Shown here: piece after piece, positions 17,074 to 24,834 of the stretch | Numbering within the stretch: position 1 is the stretch's first letter | How the letters are laid out: each line of letters starts with the position of its first letter | NCBI RefSeq assembly: GCF_900188445.1 | Contig: NZ_FZOR01000044.1 | Location: 1-64,000 of the forward strand | Direction: 5' to 3' | Source: Actinomadura meyerae | GTDB taxonomy: Bacteria > Actinomycetota > Actinomycetes > Streptosporangiales > Streptosporangiaceae | DNA length: 64,000 nt | Made by a program: the position numbers and the translations under genes | Notes under the pieces: model-generated | What the model saw: only the letters and a program-made list of their open reading frames with translations | Told to the model about the DNA's origin: nothing | Database searches by the model: none

Positions 17074-17375
17074 CGACCGGCCAAGGGCTACTCCCGACGA
17101 TCTTCCGTTCGCCCTCCGGTAGCATTCAAGATGCGTTGAAAATGGCAGTCGTTAACGCAATGCGCGTGCCGAATGCCTAGAAGTGCTTTCCGGCGTTTCG
17201 AGAACCACTCTCGAAGGTCCAGACGTTGAGGACCCCGAACCAGCAGAACCGTCGTGGGCGCCTTGCCTCGCTGATCACTTGCGAAATCCTCCTCCTTTGA
17301 ACGGAAAGGGTCCCGTCCTGTGCTTTCCAAAAGCCTTGTGAGACTTGGGTGCCGTGAACGCCTGGGATTAGATTC
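17074..17375. other. Gap between convergent cargo genes
   Basis: 302 bp between the ends of the HEPN-like and HNH-like genes. The minus-strand frame 17088-17330 has no family features or ribosome binding site. I see no clear hairpin or other feature. Confidence 0.4.
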
Positions 17376-18212
17376 TCATGGCTGATTCGCCCATTGGAGT
17401 AGGCGAGCAAACCATCCAGGGCGGCGGACGCGACCCTCGCACACGGCCATCTCATCTTCGAAGCAATTAATGACCGGAATTGGATAGTGAAAGAACTGTG
17501 ACCGGCTCTGAAAGCCGTCTTCGCGCCACTCGTAGCGAACTCCGATTGAACCAACGTATGCTGCCATCGCATAACGGACGAACCGGCTGACATCTCTGTC
17601 GAGTTCCACGTAATCTGGACTGATCGACAGGCCGCTTTTGTAGAGCTTATGGATCGTGTCGGTTGTGATCAGAGCCATGTGTGCGTCTGGCATATCCGTG
17701 GCGCCGTTCAGAAAATTACGGAGAGAGATGGGCACCGGAAGGCCTGCACGCACCATGCGGCAACCGAAGTGCTTACCGTAGTACCGCGCGAGGTTGAGTG
17801 CGGACTCCTCCCATTCAGATCCGAATACCTGTTGAAGCTCAATTCCCGGCATTGGGCGCAGCCAGGTTTCGCCGACATAGCGCGAGTAGACATCGTATGC
17901 CTTGTCGAAGGGCTTGGACTGACTGGTATTACATGGTTCACACAGAGACTTCGGGAATTTGATCACTCCATAGCGATCCCGTTTTACTCCGCTCTTTCCT
18001 CTAATTTCTCGCGTGTTACCGTCCCCGGTCCCCCAGAGAAGAAGACTTCCGTCACCCATGAGACGGGTCAGATCGGTGCGCTTGAACTTGTGTTCACCTG
18101 TAGTGGCCGGTTGTTCTTGACACCACCAACACATCTCGGGTGCCGGGACTTGGAGATGCGCGAGCGCATCGGGCCCCAGCAGGGGGCGCCGCTCGGAGGT
18201 CCGGTCTGACAT
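17376..18212 (-). CDS. HNH-like zinc-motif protein
   Basis: A 278-aa protein. Cys28-x2-Cys31, then Glu40-His41, then Cys91-x2-Cys94-Asn95 (LCEPCNTSQSKPFD) follow the spacing of HNH nucleases whose fold is held by a four-Cys zinc site, with EHKF as the first His element. The remaining 180 residues are unrecognised. An HNH endonuclease is likely, but the second catalytic His is not evident, so it could be a non-catalytic relative. The ATG at 18212 is chosen because the upstream frame is low-complexity. A 26-bp stem-loop precedes it by 28 bp. Confidence 0.6.
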   Translation of the reverse strand: MSDRTSERRPLLGPDALAHLQVPAPEMCWWCQEQPATTGEHKFKRTDLTRLMGDGSLLLWGTGDGNTREIRGKSGVKRDRYGVIKFPKSLCEPCNTSQSKPFDKAYDVYSRYVGETWLRPMPGIELQQVFGSEWEESALNLARYYGKHFGCRMVRAGLPVPISLRNFLNGATDMPDAHMALITTDTIHKLYKSGLSISPDYVELDRDVSRFVRYAMAAYVGSIGVRYEWREDGFQSRSQFFHYPIPVINCFEDEMAVCEGRVRRPGWFARLLQWANQP

Positions 18213-18556
18213 GTCTCCATTGAACACCTTCGGCAGGAGCGCGTCCCAATGATTATTGGGACGCGAGCCGAACCACCCTGCGGGGGAAAGAGAACCTCGT
18301 GTGCGCCCGGTAGTCGCTGCCAGTGGTCGTAAGCCTGTGTTGCGGCACTCCCTGCTGGACTTCCGGACCACGACCAGGATGTCCAGCCTCCAACGGTCGG
18401 GCAACCACTTGCCCGGCCACCCAACGATGGGAGCCCAACCGATCCGAGGACAAGCCGACCCGGAGCGCAGTGAAACGACCACCGTAAGTGGCGCGTCAGT
18501 AACTTAACCCTGGCCCCGCATGGCACGCAGCCATACGCAGTAATCGTCACCCATAG
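18213..18556. other. Intergenic region between two minus-strand cargo genes
   Basis: 344 bp separating the HNH-like gene from the membrane HEPN-like gene. No frame is persuasive on either strand; the plus frame 18256-18507 lacks recognisable features. The one clear structure is the stem-loop at 18240-18265. Confidence 0.45.
18240..18265. promoter_or_regulatory. Perfect stem-loop upstream of the HNH-like gene
   Basis: 11-bp arms (18240-18250 and 18255-18265) around a GATT loop, centred about 40 bp before the ATG at 18212. It could be an operator for a dimeric regulator or a leader hairpin. No regulator is encoded in the element. Confidence 0.4.
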
Positions 18557-19222
18557 CTAGCTCTCGTCCAGCGCAGTCTTCCTATGCAGTGAGGCGAGAT
18601 GCCCAAGGATCTCCCTGATCTCCCGTGCGGTCTCGACATAAGTCAGAGCTTCACCCGGTGTCGGGGTGTGTTGGCCATGTGCTACGGAGTTTCTAAGTGC
18701 GCGCAGTTCTCTGATCGGCTTGAGGATACTGCCTGGGATTATGCGACGTTCGACCATCAAGAGGACCATGTTGGTAGGCTGCACTCTTGCGCTACGCCCC
18801 ATGCGTTCAGGAGCATCGGCTCGGCTTATATTTTCCAGATCGTGGAGTTGGAAGAGAACATGTATCGAACGTTCAACCTCCGACCACGCTTGCATCACTG
18901 CGCCTGAAGGGGCCTCCTGCACCAACAGAAGAAGCCCTGCATCAGGATTGGCCTGGAGTTGCTGCTCGTCCGCTGGTCTGGCGGGCTCTAGTCCTCGTGG
19001 TTTCTGGCTTGCATCTTCCGGAGCGGCGAGACCTTCGACCTGTTCTTCAACCTCAGCAAGCTGCTCGCCGAACGTGAGAGTGCCGCCGAGGCCTTCATAA
19101 GACGTCAACCTGCTGATGGCTGCCCTAATGGGACGGCGAAACATCAGCACCGCGATCAGTCCGAAGAGTGGCCAATCAAGCAACTCTCCCATGACTTTGA
19201 TGACGAACTCTTGCCACGGCAT
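18557..19222 (-). CDS. Membrane-anchored protein with HEPN-like C-terminal domain
   Basis: A 221-aa protein. A single hydrophobic helix near 17-29 (WPLFGLIAVLMF) anchors it, a short acidic coiled region follows (FGEQLAEVEEQVEG), and residues 105-215 form a helical domain. That domain contains RELRALRNSVAHGQ with Arg177-x4-His182, the RN-xxx-H HEPN motif found also in DUF4145-like proteins. The ATG at 19222 (MPWQEFV) fits the membrane segment. It lies back-to-back with the integrase remnant. RNase or effector activity is a guess from the motif alone. Confidence 0.6.
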   Translation of the reverse strand: MPWQEFVIKVMGELLDWPLFGLIAVLMFRRPIRAAISRLTSYEGLGGTLTFGEQLAEVEEQVEGLAAPEDASQKPRGLEPARPADEQQLQANPDAGLLLLVQEAPSGAVMQAWSEVERSIHVLFQLHDLENISRADAPERMGRSARVQPTNMVLLMVERRIIPGSILKPIRELRALRNSVAHGQHTPTPGEALTYVETAREIREILGHLASLHRKTALDES

Positions 19223-19242
19223 GACCACAAGGATGCCGCAAC

Positions 19243-19764
19243 ATGGGCACCTGGGGAGGGGGTTCGCCCGTATTGCGCGTTCTTGACCAGGAGGTCCGGG
19301 CGGAGACCGGGCGAACCAAGTCGAAGGCCGGACGCCGAATGATCGGGCCACCCGCGCCGCTCCTGGAGCTTCTCAAGGCGCACAAGGCTCAGCAGGACGC
19401 CGAGCGTGAGCACGCGCGGCAACTCTGGGCCGACAAGGGATACGTCTTCACCAAGCCAGACGGGGAGCCGCTCAACCCCTTCACGGACTATCACGAATGG
19501 AAAGACCTCCTCGTGACGGCTGGCCTCCGCGAGGCTCGGTTGCACGACGCTCGGCACACGGCCGCGACGGTCCTCCTCATCCTGGGAGTGCCGACGCCGA
19601 CCGCGATGGCCATCATGGGATGGTCGAGCGCCTCCATGGCCAAGCGGTACCAGCACATGAGCGACGTCATCCGGAGCGACGTCGCGGAGCGCGTGGCGGG
19701 GCTCCTCTGGGAGCCGACCGAGGACCAGGACGACGACCCTGAAGGGGGCCAGGAGACGGCCTAG
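19243..19764 (+). pseudogene. int: Tyrosine recombinase, N-terminally truncated
   Basis: An open frame of 173 codons covers only the C-terminal half of a phage/AICE-type integrase (normal length about 370-400). Present are the beta-strand Lys region (TKSKAGRRMIG), the HxxR box as LHDARHTAATVLL, and a C-terminal tyrosine in SMAKRYQHM. The core-binding domain and the first catalytic Arg (usually GLRRGE) are missing, and similarity starts abruptly near 19260. The lost part would lie where the membrane HEPN-like gene begins, so a deletion or rearrangement removed it. It points towards the tRNA, as int genes do in this element class. Confidence 0.85.
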
Positions 19765-19770
19765 CGGCAT

Positions 19771-19784
19771 CAACTGAGACTAGA
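19771..19784. repeat. Candidate integrase arm-type site (proximal)
   Basis: CAACTGAGACTAGA, 6 bp after the int stop codon and identical to 15322-15335 at the other end of the element. Probable recombinase arm site, by position and repetition. Confidence 0.4.
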
Positions 19785-19790
19785 AAGCGC

Positions 19791-19819
19791 AGAGGGCGGG
19801 ACCGTCGGTCCCGCCCTCT
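19791..19819. terminator. Terminator between int remnant and tRNA-Ser
   Basis: A perfect stem (13 bp, 19791-19803 with 19807-19819) with a tight loop. It can end transcription of both the int remnant and the convergent tRNA-Ser gene. It replaces the tRNA's original terminator, now at 15092. Confidence 0.75.
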
Positions 19820-19851
19820 AGACGTTTGGCCAGATGAACAGCCATCTGGGG

Positions 19852-19939
19852 TGGCGGTGGTGGTGGGATTCGAACCCACGGAAGGTTGCCCTTCACACGC
19901 TTTCGAGGCGTGCGCCCTCGTCCACTAGGCGACACCACC
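19852..19939 (-). tRNA. tRNA-Ser(CGA)
   Basis: A class II cloverleaf on the minus strand. The acceptor stem pairs GGTGGTG at the 5' end with CACCACC, the anticodon arm CACGC-CTCGAAA-GCGTG gives anticodon CGA, the variable arm is GAAGG-GCAA-CCTTC, and the T loop is TTCGAAT. The discriminator is G, and a CCA is encoded at 19854-19852. This is the target gene of the element: bases 19854-19908 are the shared att core, so the terminal CCA comes from element DNA. It reads UCG codons. Confidence 0.95.
19854..19908. repeat. tRNA-side attachment repeat
   Basis: 55 bp identical to 15130-15184. It forms the 3' part of the intact tRNA-Ser, from the anticodon loop to just beyond the discriminator. Recombination restored a functional tRNA here. 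Confidence 0.9.
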
Positions 19940-19949
19940 GCGGGAGAGC

Positions 19950-20489
19950 CTACCCGACTCTGCGGCGCGCGAAGAACTCGATAAGCGGTGCGGCGCACTC
20001 CTCGGCCATCAGTTCGGCGATCACCTCGGGCCGGTGGTTGAGGCGGCGGTCCCGGACGACGTCCCACAGCGAGCCGATCGCGCCCGCCTTCGCGTCGACC
20101 GCCCCGTACACGATCCGGTCGACGCGCGCCTGGACGGACGCCCCCGCGCACATCGTGCAGGGCTCCAGCGTGACGACCAGCGTGCAGCCGGACAGCCGCC
20201 ACGTCCCGAGGGACGCCGCCGCCTCCCGCATGGCGACGATCTCCGCGTGCCCGGTCGGGTCGGCGGACGCCTCGCGGTCGTTGCGGCCGGTGCCGATGAC
20301 CTCGCGGGACGCGTCGAGCACGACCGCGCCGACGGGGATCTCCCCGGCCTCGCCCGCGGCGCGCGCCTCGTCCAGCGCCCGCAGCATCGCCGGGACGTAC
20401 CGCGCGAGCACGGGGTCGGTCACCCCGCCCGCCGGCTCGGTCGCGTTCGGCTCGGTCGCGTTCGGCTCTGAGGCGCTCGGCTCAGTCAC
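19950..20489 (-). CDS. tadA: tRNA adenosine(34) deaminase
   Basis: A 179-aa deaminase that makes inosine at the wobble base of tRNA-Arg. The zinc site is complete: GHAEIVAMREAA (His and catalytic Glu) and LEPCTMCAGA (two Cys). A GTG start at 20489 overlaps the TGA of the upstream partner gene, implying coupling. It adds 22 residues including a tandem ATEPN repeat; GTG 20423 (VTDPVLARY) would give the usual N terminus. Together with its partner gene it forms the widespread actinobacterial arrangement. Confidence 0.92.
   Translation of the reverse strand: MTEPSASEPNATEPNATEPAGGVTDPVLARYVPAMLRALDEARAAGEAGEIPVGAVVLDASREVIGTGRNDREASADPTGHAEIVAMREAAASLGTWRLSGCTLVVTLEPCTMCAGASVQARVDRIVYGAVDAKAGAIGSLWDVVRDRRLNHRPEVIAELMAEECAAPLIEFFARRRVG
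20434..20463. repeat. Two 15-bp tandem units at the tadA 5' end
   Basis: GGCTCGGTCGCGTTC occurs twice in tandem (20434-20448, 20449-20463), followed by a degenerate third copy. In tadA it encodes NATEP repeats upstream of the conserved domain. It may mark slippage in a non-essential extension. Confidence 0.7.
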
Positions 20490-20919
20490 GGAGGCGGTCG
20501 AATTCCTCGCCGAAGCCGGCCTGCTCGGCGACCGCGAGGAGCGCGTCGCCGGGCAGCGCGCGCTCGCCGAGGTCGGCGAGCCGCTTGGCCTCGACGCCGA
20601 GGTCCTCCAGCAGTTCCGGGTCGCCGCCGGAGTCGCCGTCGGGGACCTCACCGACGAGCTGCTGGAACAGCGAGCCGAGCCCGTCCTCGCGGACGGTGGA
20701 CACGTAGGCGCGGGGCTCGTCCTGCCCGTCCAGCCGGACGACCGCGAACCAGTCGTCGTCCTGCTCGATCAGCAGCAGCACCGGGTCGCCGTAGGACTCG
20801 ACGGCCGCCTCGCGCATCAGGTCGGCGATGTCGTCGACATGGTCCGCCTCGGCGAGCGCGGCCTCGGCGCCGACCCAGCCCTGCGGGGTGCGCGCGAAAA
20901 CGGCGGCGAAGTAGGACAC
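20482..20919 (-). CDS. tRNA adenosine deaminase-associated protein
   Basis: A 145-aa acidic protein of the family that sits directly before tadA in actinobacteria. Features are FAAVFARTPQGW at the start, DDDWFAVVRL in the middle and a C-terminal GDALLAVAEQAGFGEEFDRL. Start is GTG 20919; its stop overlaps the tadA start by 8 bp. The molecular role is unknown. A paralogue lies at 22461, beyond the phospholipase C-like gene. Confidence 0.8.
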   Translation of the reverse strand: MSYFAAVFARTPQGWVGAEAALAEADHVDDIADLMREAAVESYGDPVLLLIEQDDDWFAVVRLDGQDEPRAYVSTVREDGLGSLFQQLVGEVPDGDSGGDPELLEDLGVEAKRLADLGERALPGDALLAVAEQAGFGEEFDRLRD

Positions 20920-21104
20920 GTGCTCATTGTGACCCACGGGGATGTCGCGGTCACACCCTCGTGCGCGGTCGGATCCGGACACCGGTCCCCGCGGACGGTT
21001 GTGAATAAACTTCGGGTTCTGTCCGGTGGCGGACGGCCGCCGTCCTTCCCGCGCGTCCCGGAAGTCCGGATACTGCACAGCGGTCCCCATCCGGGAGGAA
21101 CGCC

Positions 21105-22430
21105 ATGAGCGCGGACGAACTGAGCAGGCGCGGGTTTCTGGCGGGAACGGCGGGCGCCGCGGCGATCCTGGCGGCGGGCGCCGCCGGAGGCTCCTCCACC
21201 GAGGCCCATGCCGCCCAGCTCGCCGCGGCGAAACGGGCACCCGTCGGCGAACTCCCCGACCCGGAGGAGTCCGGCATCGACCACATCGTGGTCGTGATGA
21301 TGGAGAACCGGTCCTTCGACCACTACATGGGCTGGCTCCCGGGCGCGGACGGCCGCCAGGCCGGGCTCACCTTCACCGACGCCGACGGCAACGAGCACGC
21401 CACCCACCACCTGAAGGCGCCGTGGGGCTGCGGGTTCCAGGACCCCGACCACTCCTACGCGGGCGGACGCGTCGAGTACAACGACGGCAAATGCGACGGA
21501 TGGCTGCGGGCCGGGAACAACGACGTGTTCTCCATCGGCTACTACGAGGCCCCCGACCTCGGCTTCCACGGCCGCGCCGCCCTCGACTGGACGGTCTGCG
21601 ACCGCTACTTCCCCGCGATCATGTCGTCCACGTTCCCCAACCGGATCTACCAGCACGCGGCGCAGACCGACCGGATCTCCAACGCGCTGACGATCTCCGA
21701 GACCACCACCATCTGGGACAGGCTGAAGGCCAAGGGCGTCTCGTGCCGCTACTACTTCAGCGACGTCCCGTTCACCGCGCTCTGGGGGCTCCGCCACCTC
21801 GACATCAGCCGGAGCATCTGGGAATTCCGCGCCGACGCCCGCGCCGGGCGGCTGCCCGCGGTCAGCTTCGTCGAGCCCGGCTTCCTCGGCGAGATCTTCC
21901 TGCCGGGCATGTCCGAGGACGAGCACCCGCTCGCCGACATCCGGTTCGGACAGGCGTTCCTCAACGAGGTCTACACCGCGCTCGTCACCTCGCCGAACTG
22001 GCCGCGCACCCTCTTCGTGATCAACTACGACGAGTGGGGCGGGTTCTTCGACCACGTCCCGCCGCCCACCGGCCCCGACCCGCGGCCCGACCTCGGCACC
22101 GGGCTGCGCGGCTTCCGCGTCCCGTGCCTGCTGATCTCGCCGCGCGCGCGGCGCGGCGCCATCGCGCACGAGGTGTACGACCACACGTCCGTGCTGAAGG
22201 CGATCGAGTGGCGCTGGGGCCTGGAGCCGCTGACCGTGCGGGACGCCGCCGCCCGCAACATCGCCGAGGTGCTCGACTTCACCAGCCCGCCCGACACGCG
22301 CGCGCCCCGCTACGACGCCAAGCGCCCCATCAGCCTCGGCTGCCTGGACCCGGGCCACAGCCACACGGGCGACGACTGGGCCGGCCTGTACGACTACGCC
22401 CGCACCCACGGCTTCCCGGCGTCCGCCTGA
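21105..22430 (+). CDS. Tat-exported phospholipase C-like phosphoesterase
   Basis: A 441-aa secreted enzyme. The N terminus has a twin-arginine signal (SRRGFLAGTAGAAAILAAGA) and a cleavage region near AHA. The mature part begins with IDHIVVVMMENRSFDHYMGW, the metal-binding signature of the non-specific phospholipase C/acid phosphatase family, and continues with FPNRIYQHA, NYDEWGGFFDHVPPP and YDHTSVLKAIEWRWG. It hydrolyses phospholipid head groups or other phosphoesters outside the cell. It is flanked by two paralogous TadA-associated genes. Confidence 0.9.
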   Translation: MSADELSRRGFLAGTAGAAAILAAGAAGGSSTEAHAAQLAAAKRAPVGELPDPEESGIDHIVVVMMENRSFDHYMGWLPGADGRQAGLTFTDADGNEHATHHLKAPWGCGFQDPDHSYAGGRVEYNDGKCDGWLRAGNNDVFSIGYYEAPDLGFHGRAALDWTVCDRYFPAIMSSTFPNRIYQHAAQTDRISNALTISETTTIWDRLKAKGVSCRYYFSDVPFTALWGLRHLDISRSIWEFRADARAGRLPAVSFVEPGFLGEIFLPGMSEDEHPLADIRFGQAFLNEVYTALVTSPNWPRTLFVINYDEWGGFFDHVPPPTGPDPRPDLGTGLRGFRVPCLLISPRARRGAIAHEVYDHTSVLKAIEWRWGLEPLTVRDAAARNIAEVLDFTSPPDTRAPRYDAKRPISLGCLDPGHSHTGDDWAGLYDYARTHGFPASA

Positions 22431-22460
22431 CCGCGCACGCACCGGGCCGGCCGCGGGGGA

Positions 22461-22946
22461 TCAGGGGACGGCGTCGAGGGCGCGCTCGAAGGCCTGGGCG
22501 AAGCCGATCCGGCCCGCGATGCTGAGCAGCATCTCGTCCGGGTACAGCTCCAGGTCGCCGGAGATCGCGCCGAGCTCCATCTCGTCCAGCCCCAGGTCGG
22601 CGAAGATCGACATGTCGCCGACCGGGAGGACCTGGTCGAGCTCCTCGTCGTCGGGGATCGGGATGTCCAGGTAGTCGAGCACCTGGCCGGCCAGCGGCCA
22701 GTCGACCGAGGCCGTGACGTCCGACAGGAACACCATGACGTCATCGCCGAGGAGCCGGATCGCGACGAAGAAGTCGTCGCCGACCGAGACCAGCCCGACC
22801 GTGCCGCCGAGGCTCGGCTGCTGCCGCAGGGCGTGGATCAGCCCCGCGAGGTCCTCGGTCAGCGCCACCGGGAGGATCTCGGCCTCCCAGCGCTCGTCTT
22901 CCCGGTACACCACGACGGCGAAGTCCGTCGCGTCCACATCCGTCAT
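22461..22946 (-). CDS. tRNA adenosine deaminase-associated protein, second copy
   Basis: A 161-aa acidic protein that aligns along its length with the product of 20482-20919: FAVVVYREDERW matches FAAVFARTPQGW, VGDDFFVAIRLLG matches DDDWFAVVRLDG, and IAGRIGFAQAFERAL matches VAEQAGFGEEFDRL, with a shared DLG-E turn before it. It contains long Asp/Glu runs (PIPDDEELDQVLP). No deaminase gene is adjacent to this copy. Function unknown. Confidence 0.8.
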   Translation of the reverse strand: MTDVDATDFAVVVYREDERWEAEILPVALTEDLAGLIHALRQQPSLGGTVGLVSVGDDFFVAIRLLGDDVMVFLSDVTASVDWPLAGQVLDYLDIPIPDDEELDQVLPVGDMSIFADLGLDEMELGAISGDLELYPDEMLLSIAGRIGFAQAFERALDAVP

Positions 22947-23101
22947 TTCCACCCCACCGGCGCGTCTCCTGCCAGGGCATGGTCGCAGATGCGGCGCGCA
23001 GACGCGTGCCCCACCGTCAAACTCGGCGCCGTCCCCGGCGGTCAAACCGGGAGCAGACGCCACGTACTGGTACCTGGCGCCAAGAACCTATCCAATCCGC
23101 A

Positions 23102-23554
23102 TCAATTGATGCGGAAGGTGCGCCGGCGCAGGGCCGCGTGGATCCGCGCGCGGCGGGACCGGTGCGGCGTCACCCGGGCGCGCAGCTCGCGGGCCTCCGC
23201 CAGCTCGCGCAGGAACACGGCGCGGCGCCGCAGATGCTCGCGCACCTGCTCGGGGGAGATGTCGCCCTGCGGGCCGGGGCGCGCGGGGGGCTCCTTGCCT
23301 GTGACTTCGGTCACCGCGGCGTCCGATGCGGGGGAAGCGGCCTTGGGGGCGGCCTCAGAGGCGCTCTCGCAGGAGGCGGTGCCGGGAGCGGGGGCGGCGG
23401 GTTCGGAGGGTCGGGGAGCGGTGGGGGCGGGCGGGGGCGCGGCCTCCTGCGACGGGCCCGGCGGTCCGGCCGGACGGCGGGAGGCGGGCGCGCCGGACGC
23501 GGATTCGCGCGGTCCCGCGGGTCCCCTCGGCTGGTGCTCGCTCTCGCTGTTCAT
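23102..23554 (-). CDS. Hypothetical Pro/Ala-rich protein with basic helical C terminus
   Basis: A 150-aa protein. The first 95 residues are low-complexity (Pro, Ala, Glu, Ser). Residues 97-150 are strongly basic and helical: SPEQVREHLRRRAVFLRELA and RARIHAALRRRTFRIN. The basic tail could bind nucleic acid. It is divergent from upp with an 84-bp gap. No family is recognised; it is accepted because the start, length and charge pattern are coherent. Confidence 0.5.
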   Translation of the reverse strand: MNSESEHQPRGPAGPRESASGAPASRRPAGPPGPSQEAAPPPAPTAPRPSEPAAPAPGTASCESASEAAPKAASPASDAAVTEVTGKEPPARPGPQGDISPEQVREHLRRRAVFLRELAEARELRARVTPHRSRRARIHAALRRRTFRIN

Positions 23555-23638
23555 ACCGCCATACTGCCCAGCTCAGCGGCGTCCTATCCTAGATCGGCAG
23601 GGTCCGGCCGACTCGTCCGGGTGGGCTACGGTGACCCC

Positions 23639-24277
23639 ATGCAGACCCTCGCCGTCGACCACCCCCTCGTCGCGCACAAGCTCACCACGCTGCGGGACGT
23701 CCGCACCGACTCCCCCACCTTCCGGCGCCTGGCGGACGAGCTGGTCACCCTGCTCGCCTACGAGGCCACCCGCGACGTCCGCGTGGCCGAGGCCACCGTC
23801 CGGACCCCGCTCGTCGAGACGCACGGCGTCCAGCTGGCGAGCCCGAAGCCGCTCGTCGTGCCGATCCTGCGCGCCGGGCTCGGGATGCTGGACGGGATGA
23901 CCCGGCTGCTCCCCACCGCCGAGGTCGGGTTCCTCGGCATGATCCGCGACGAGGGCACGCTGCAGGCCCAGACGTACGCGACCCGCCTGCCCGACGACCT
24001 GTCCGGGCGGCAGTGCTACGTCCTGGACCCGATGCTCGCCACCGGCGGGACGCTCGCCGCCGCGATCCGGCTGCTGATCGACCGCGGCGCCGACCACGTC
24101 ACCGCGATCTGCCTGCTCGCCGCGCCCGAGGGCCTGCGGTACCTGGAGGAGGCGTTCGCCGACATCTCCGCGCCGATCCGGGTGGTCACCGCCGCGATCG
24201 ACTCGCACCTCGACGAGCAGGGCTTCATCATGCCCGGCCTCGGGGACGCGGGGGACCGCCTGTACGGCGTCGTCTGA
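23639..24277 (+). CDS. upp: Uracil phosphoribosyltransferase
   Basis: A 212-aa pyrimidine-salvage enzyme making UMP from uracil and PRPP. It has KLTTLRDVRTDSPTFRRL at the N terminus, PILRAGLGM, the PRPP-binding loop YVLDPMLATGGTL and the uracil-binding end FIMPGLGDAGDRLYG. Length is standard. The gene stands alone. Confidence 0.95.
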   Translation: MQTLAVDHPLVAHKLTTLRDVRTDSPTFRRLADELVTLLAYEATRDVRVAEATVRTPLVETHGVQLASPKPLVVPILRAGLGMLDGMTRLLPTAEVGFLGMIRDEGTLQAQTYATRLPDDLSGRQCYVLDPMLATGGTLAAAIRLLIDRGADHVTAICLLAAPEGLRYLEEAFADISAPIRVVTAAIDSHLDEQGFIMPGLGDAGDRLYGVV

Positions 24278-24475
24278 CCCGCCCCGGCCGGGCGCGGCCG
24301 CCCGCGCCGGAACCCCGCCGGCACCGGCGAAGCCGACGTGACCTGCGATGTTCGATCCCCCGCGCAGGGGGTACCACTCGGAGGACGGAACGCGTGCGCG
24401 TTCCCTCCGCCGTCCCGGCACAGGGGACCGTCAACGGACCGGGCGGCGCGAGCTAGTTCGAGTCGAGGTCACACG

Positions 24476-24730
24476 ATGGCTCACCACGGGGACGATCTGC
24501 CGCGCTACGCCGCGATCGGCGAGCGGCTCACCGAGGAGTTCGACGGGGTGCACGGCGCCGACACGGTGGAGAGGTGCGTCTCCGCCGCCCGCTACGGCGC
24601 CGAAGAGGTGACGGGGTCGGCGCCGACCGACCTCGTGGAGCGCATCGCGCGCCGCCACCTGGAGGTGCTCGCGACCGTCGCGGCCGAGAAGCGCCGCAAG
24701 GCGAGGTCATCGCTGGACAACGCGCCATAG
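24476..24730 (+). CDS. Small protein, three-helix bundle type (DUF3562-like)
   Basis: An 84-aa helical protein. The pattern YAAIGERLTEEFDGVHGADT followed by ERCVSAARYG and DLVERIARRHLEVLA resembles the small three-helix dimerisation domains found beside regulators and transporters in actinobacteria. The ATG is at 24476; longer upstream frames run through intergenic DNA. Function unknown. Confidence 0.6.
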   Translation: MAHHGDDLPRYAAIGERLTEEFDGVHGADTVERCVSAARYGAEEVTGSAPTDLVERIARRHLEVLATVAAEKRRKARSSLDNAP

Positions 24731-24834
24731 CCGAAGTCCGGTGGCGGCAACGCGCCACTTCCCTTGCTTTGCCGGTCGGACACGCTGTGCGAAACTGAAC
24801 CGGGGTCCGTGGGTCGACGCTCCGGGAGGCAGCC

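Larger units (their letters stand above)
15130..19908 (+). mobile_element. tRNA-Ser-integrated element with truncated integrase
   Basis: A 4.78-kb insertion bounded by 55-bp perfect direct repeats of the 3' portion of tRNA-Ser(CGA) (15130-15184 and 19854-19908). The inside has lower G+C and more A/T-ending codons than its flanks. It holds the C-terminal half of a tyrosine recombinase next to the tRNA, two genes with HEPN-like motifs and one HNH-like gene. The int-beside-tRNA arrangement is that of actinomycete integrative elements such as pSAM2. No replication, excision or transfer genes are visible, so it is a remnant that cannot mobilise itself. Confidence 0.85.

Noticed and set aside
17088..17330. 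80-aa minus-strand gene in the element
   Set aside because: No ribosome binding site, no recognisable features, and it lies in the gap between convergent cargo genes.
19950..20651. Long tadA with a 54-residue N-terminal extension
   Set aside because: The extension is the out-of-frame shadow of the partner gene; GTG 20489 or 20423 fits the family.
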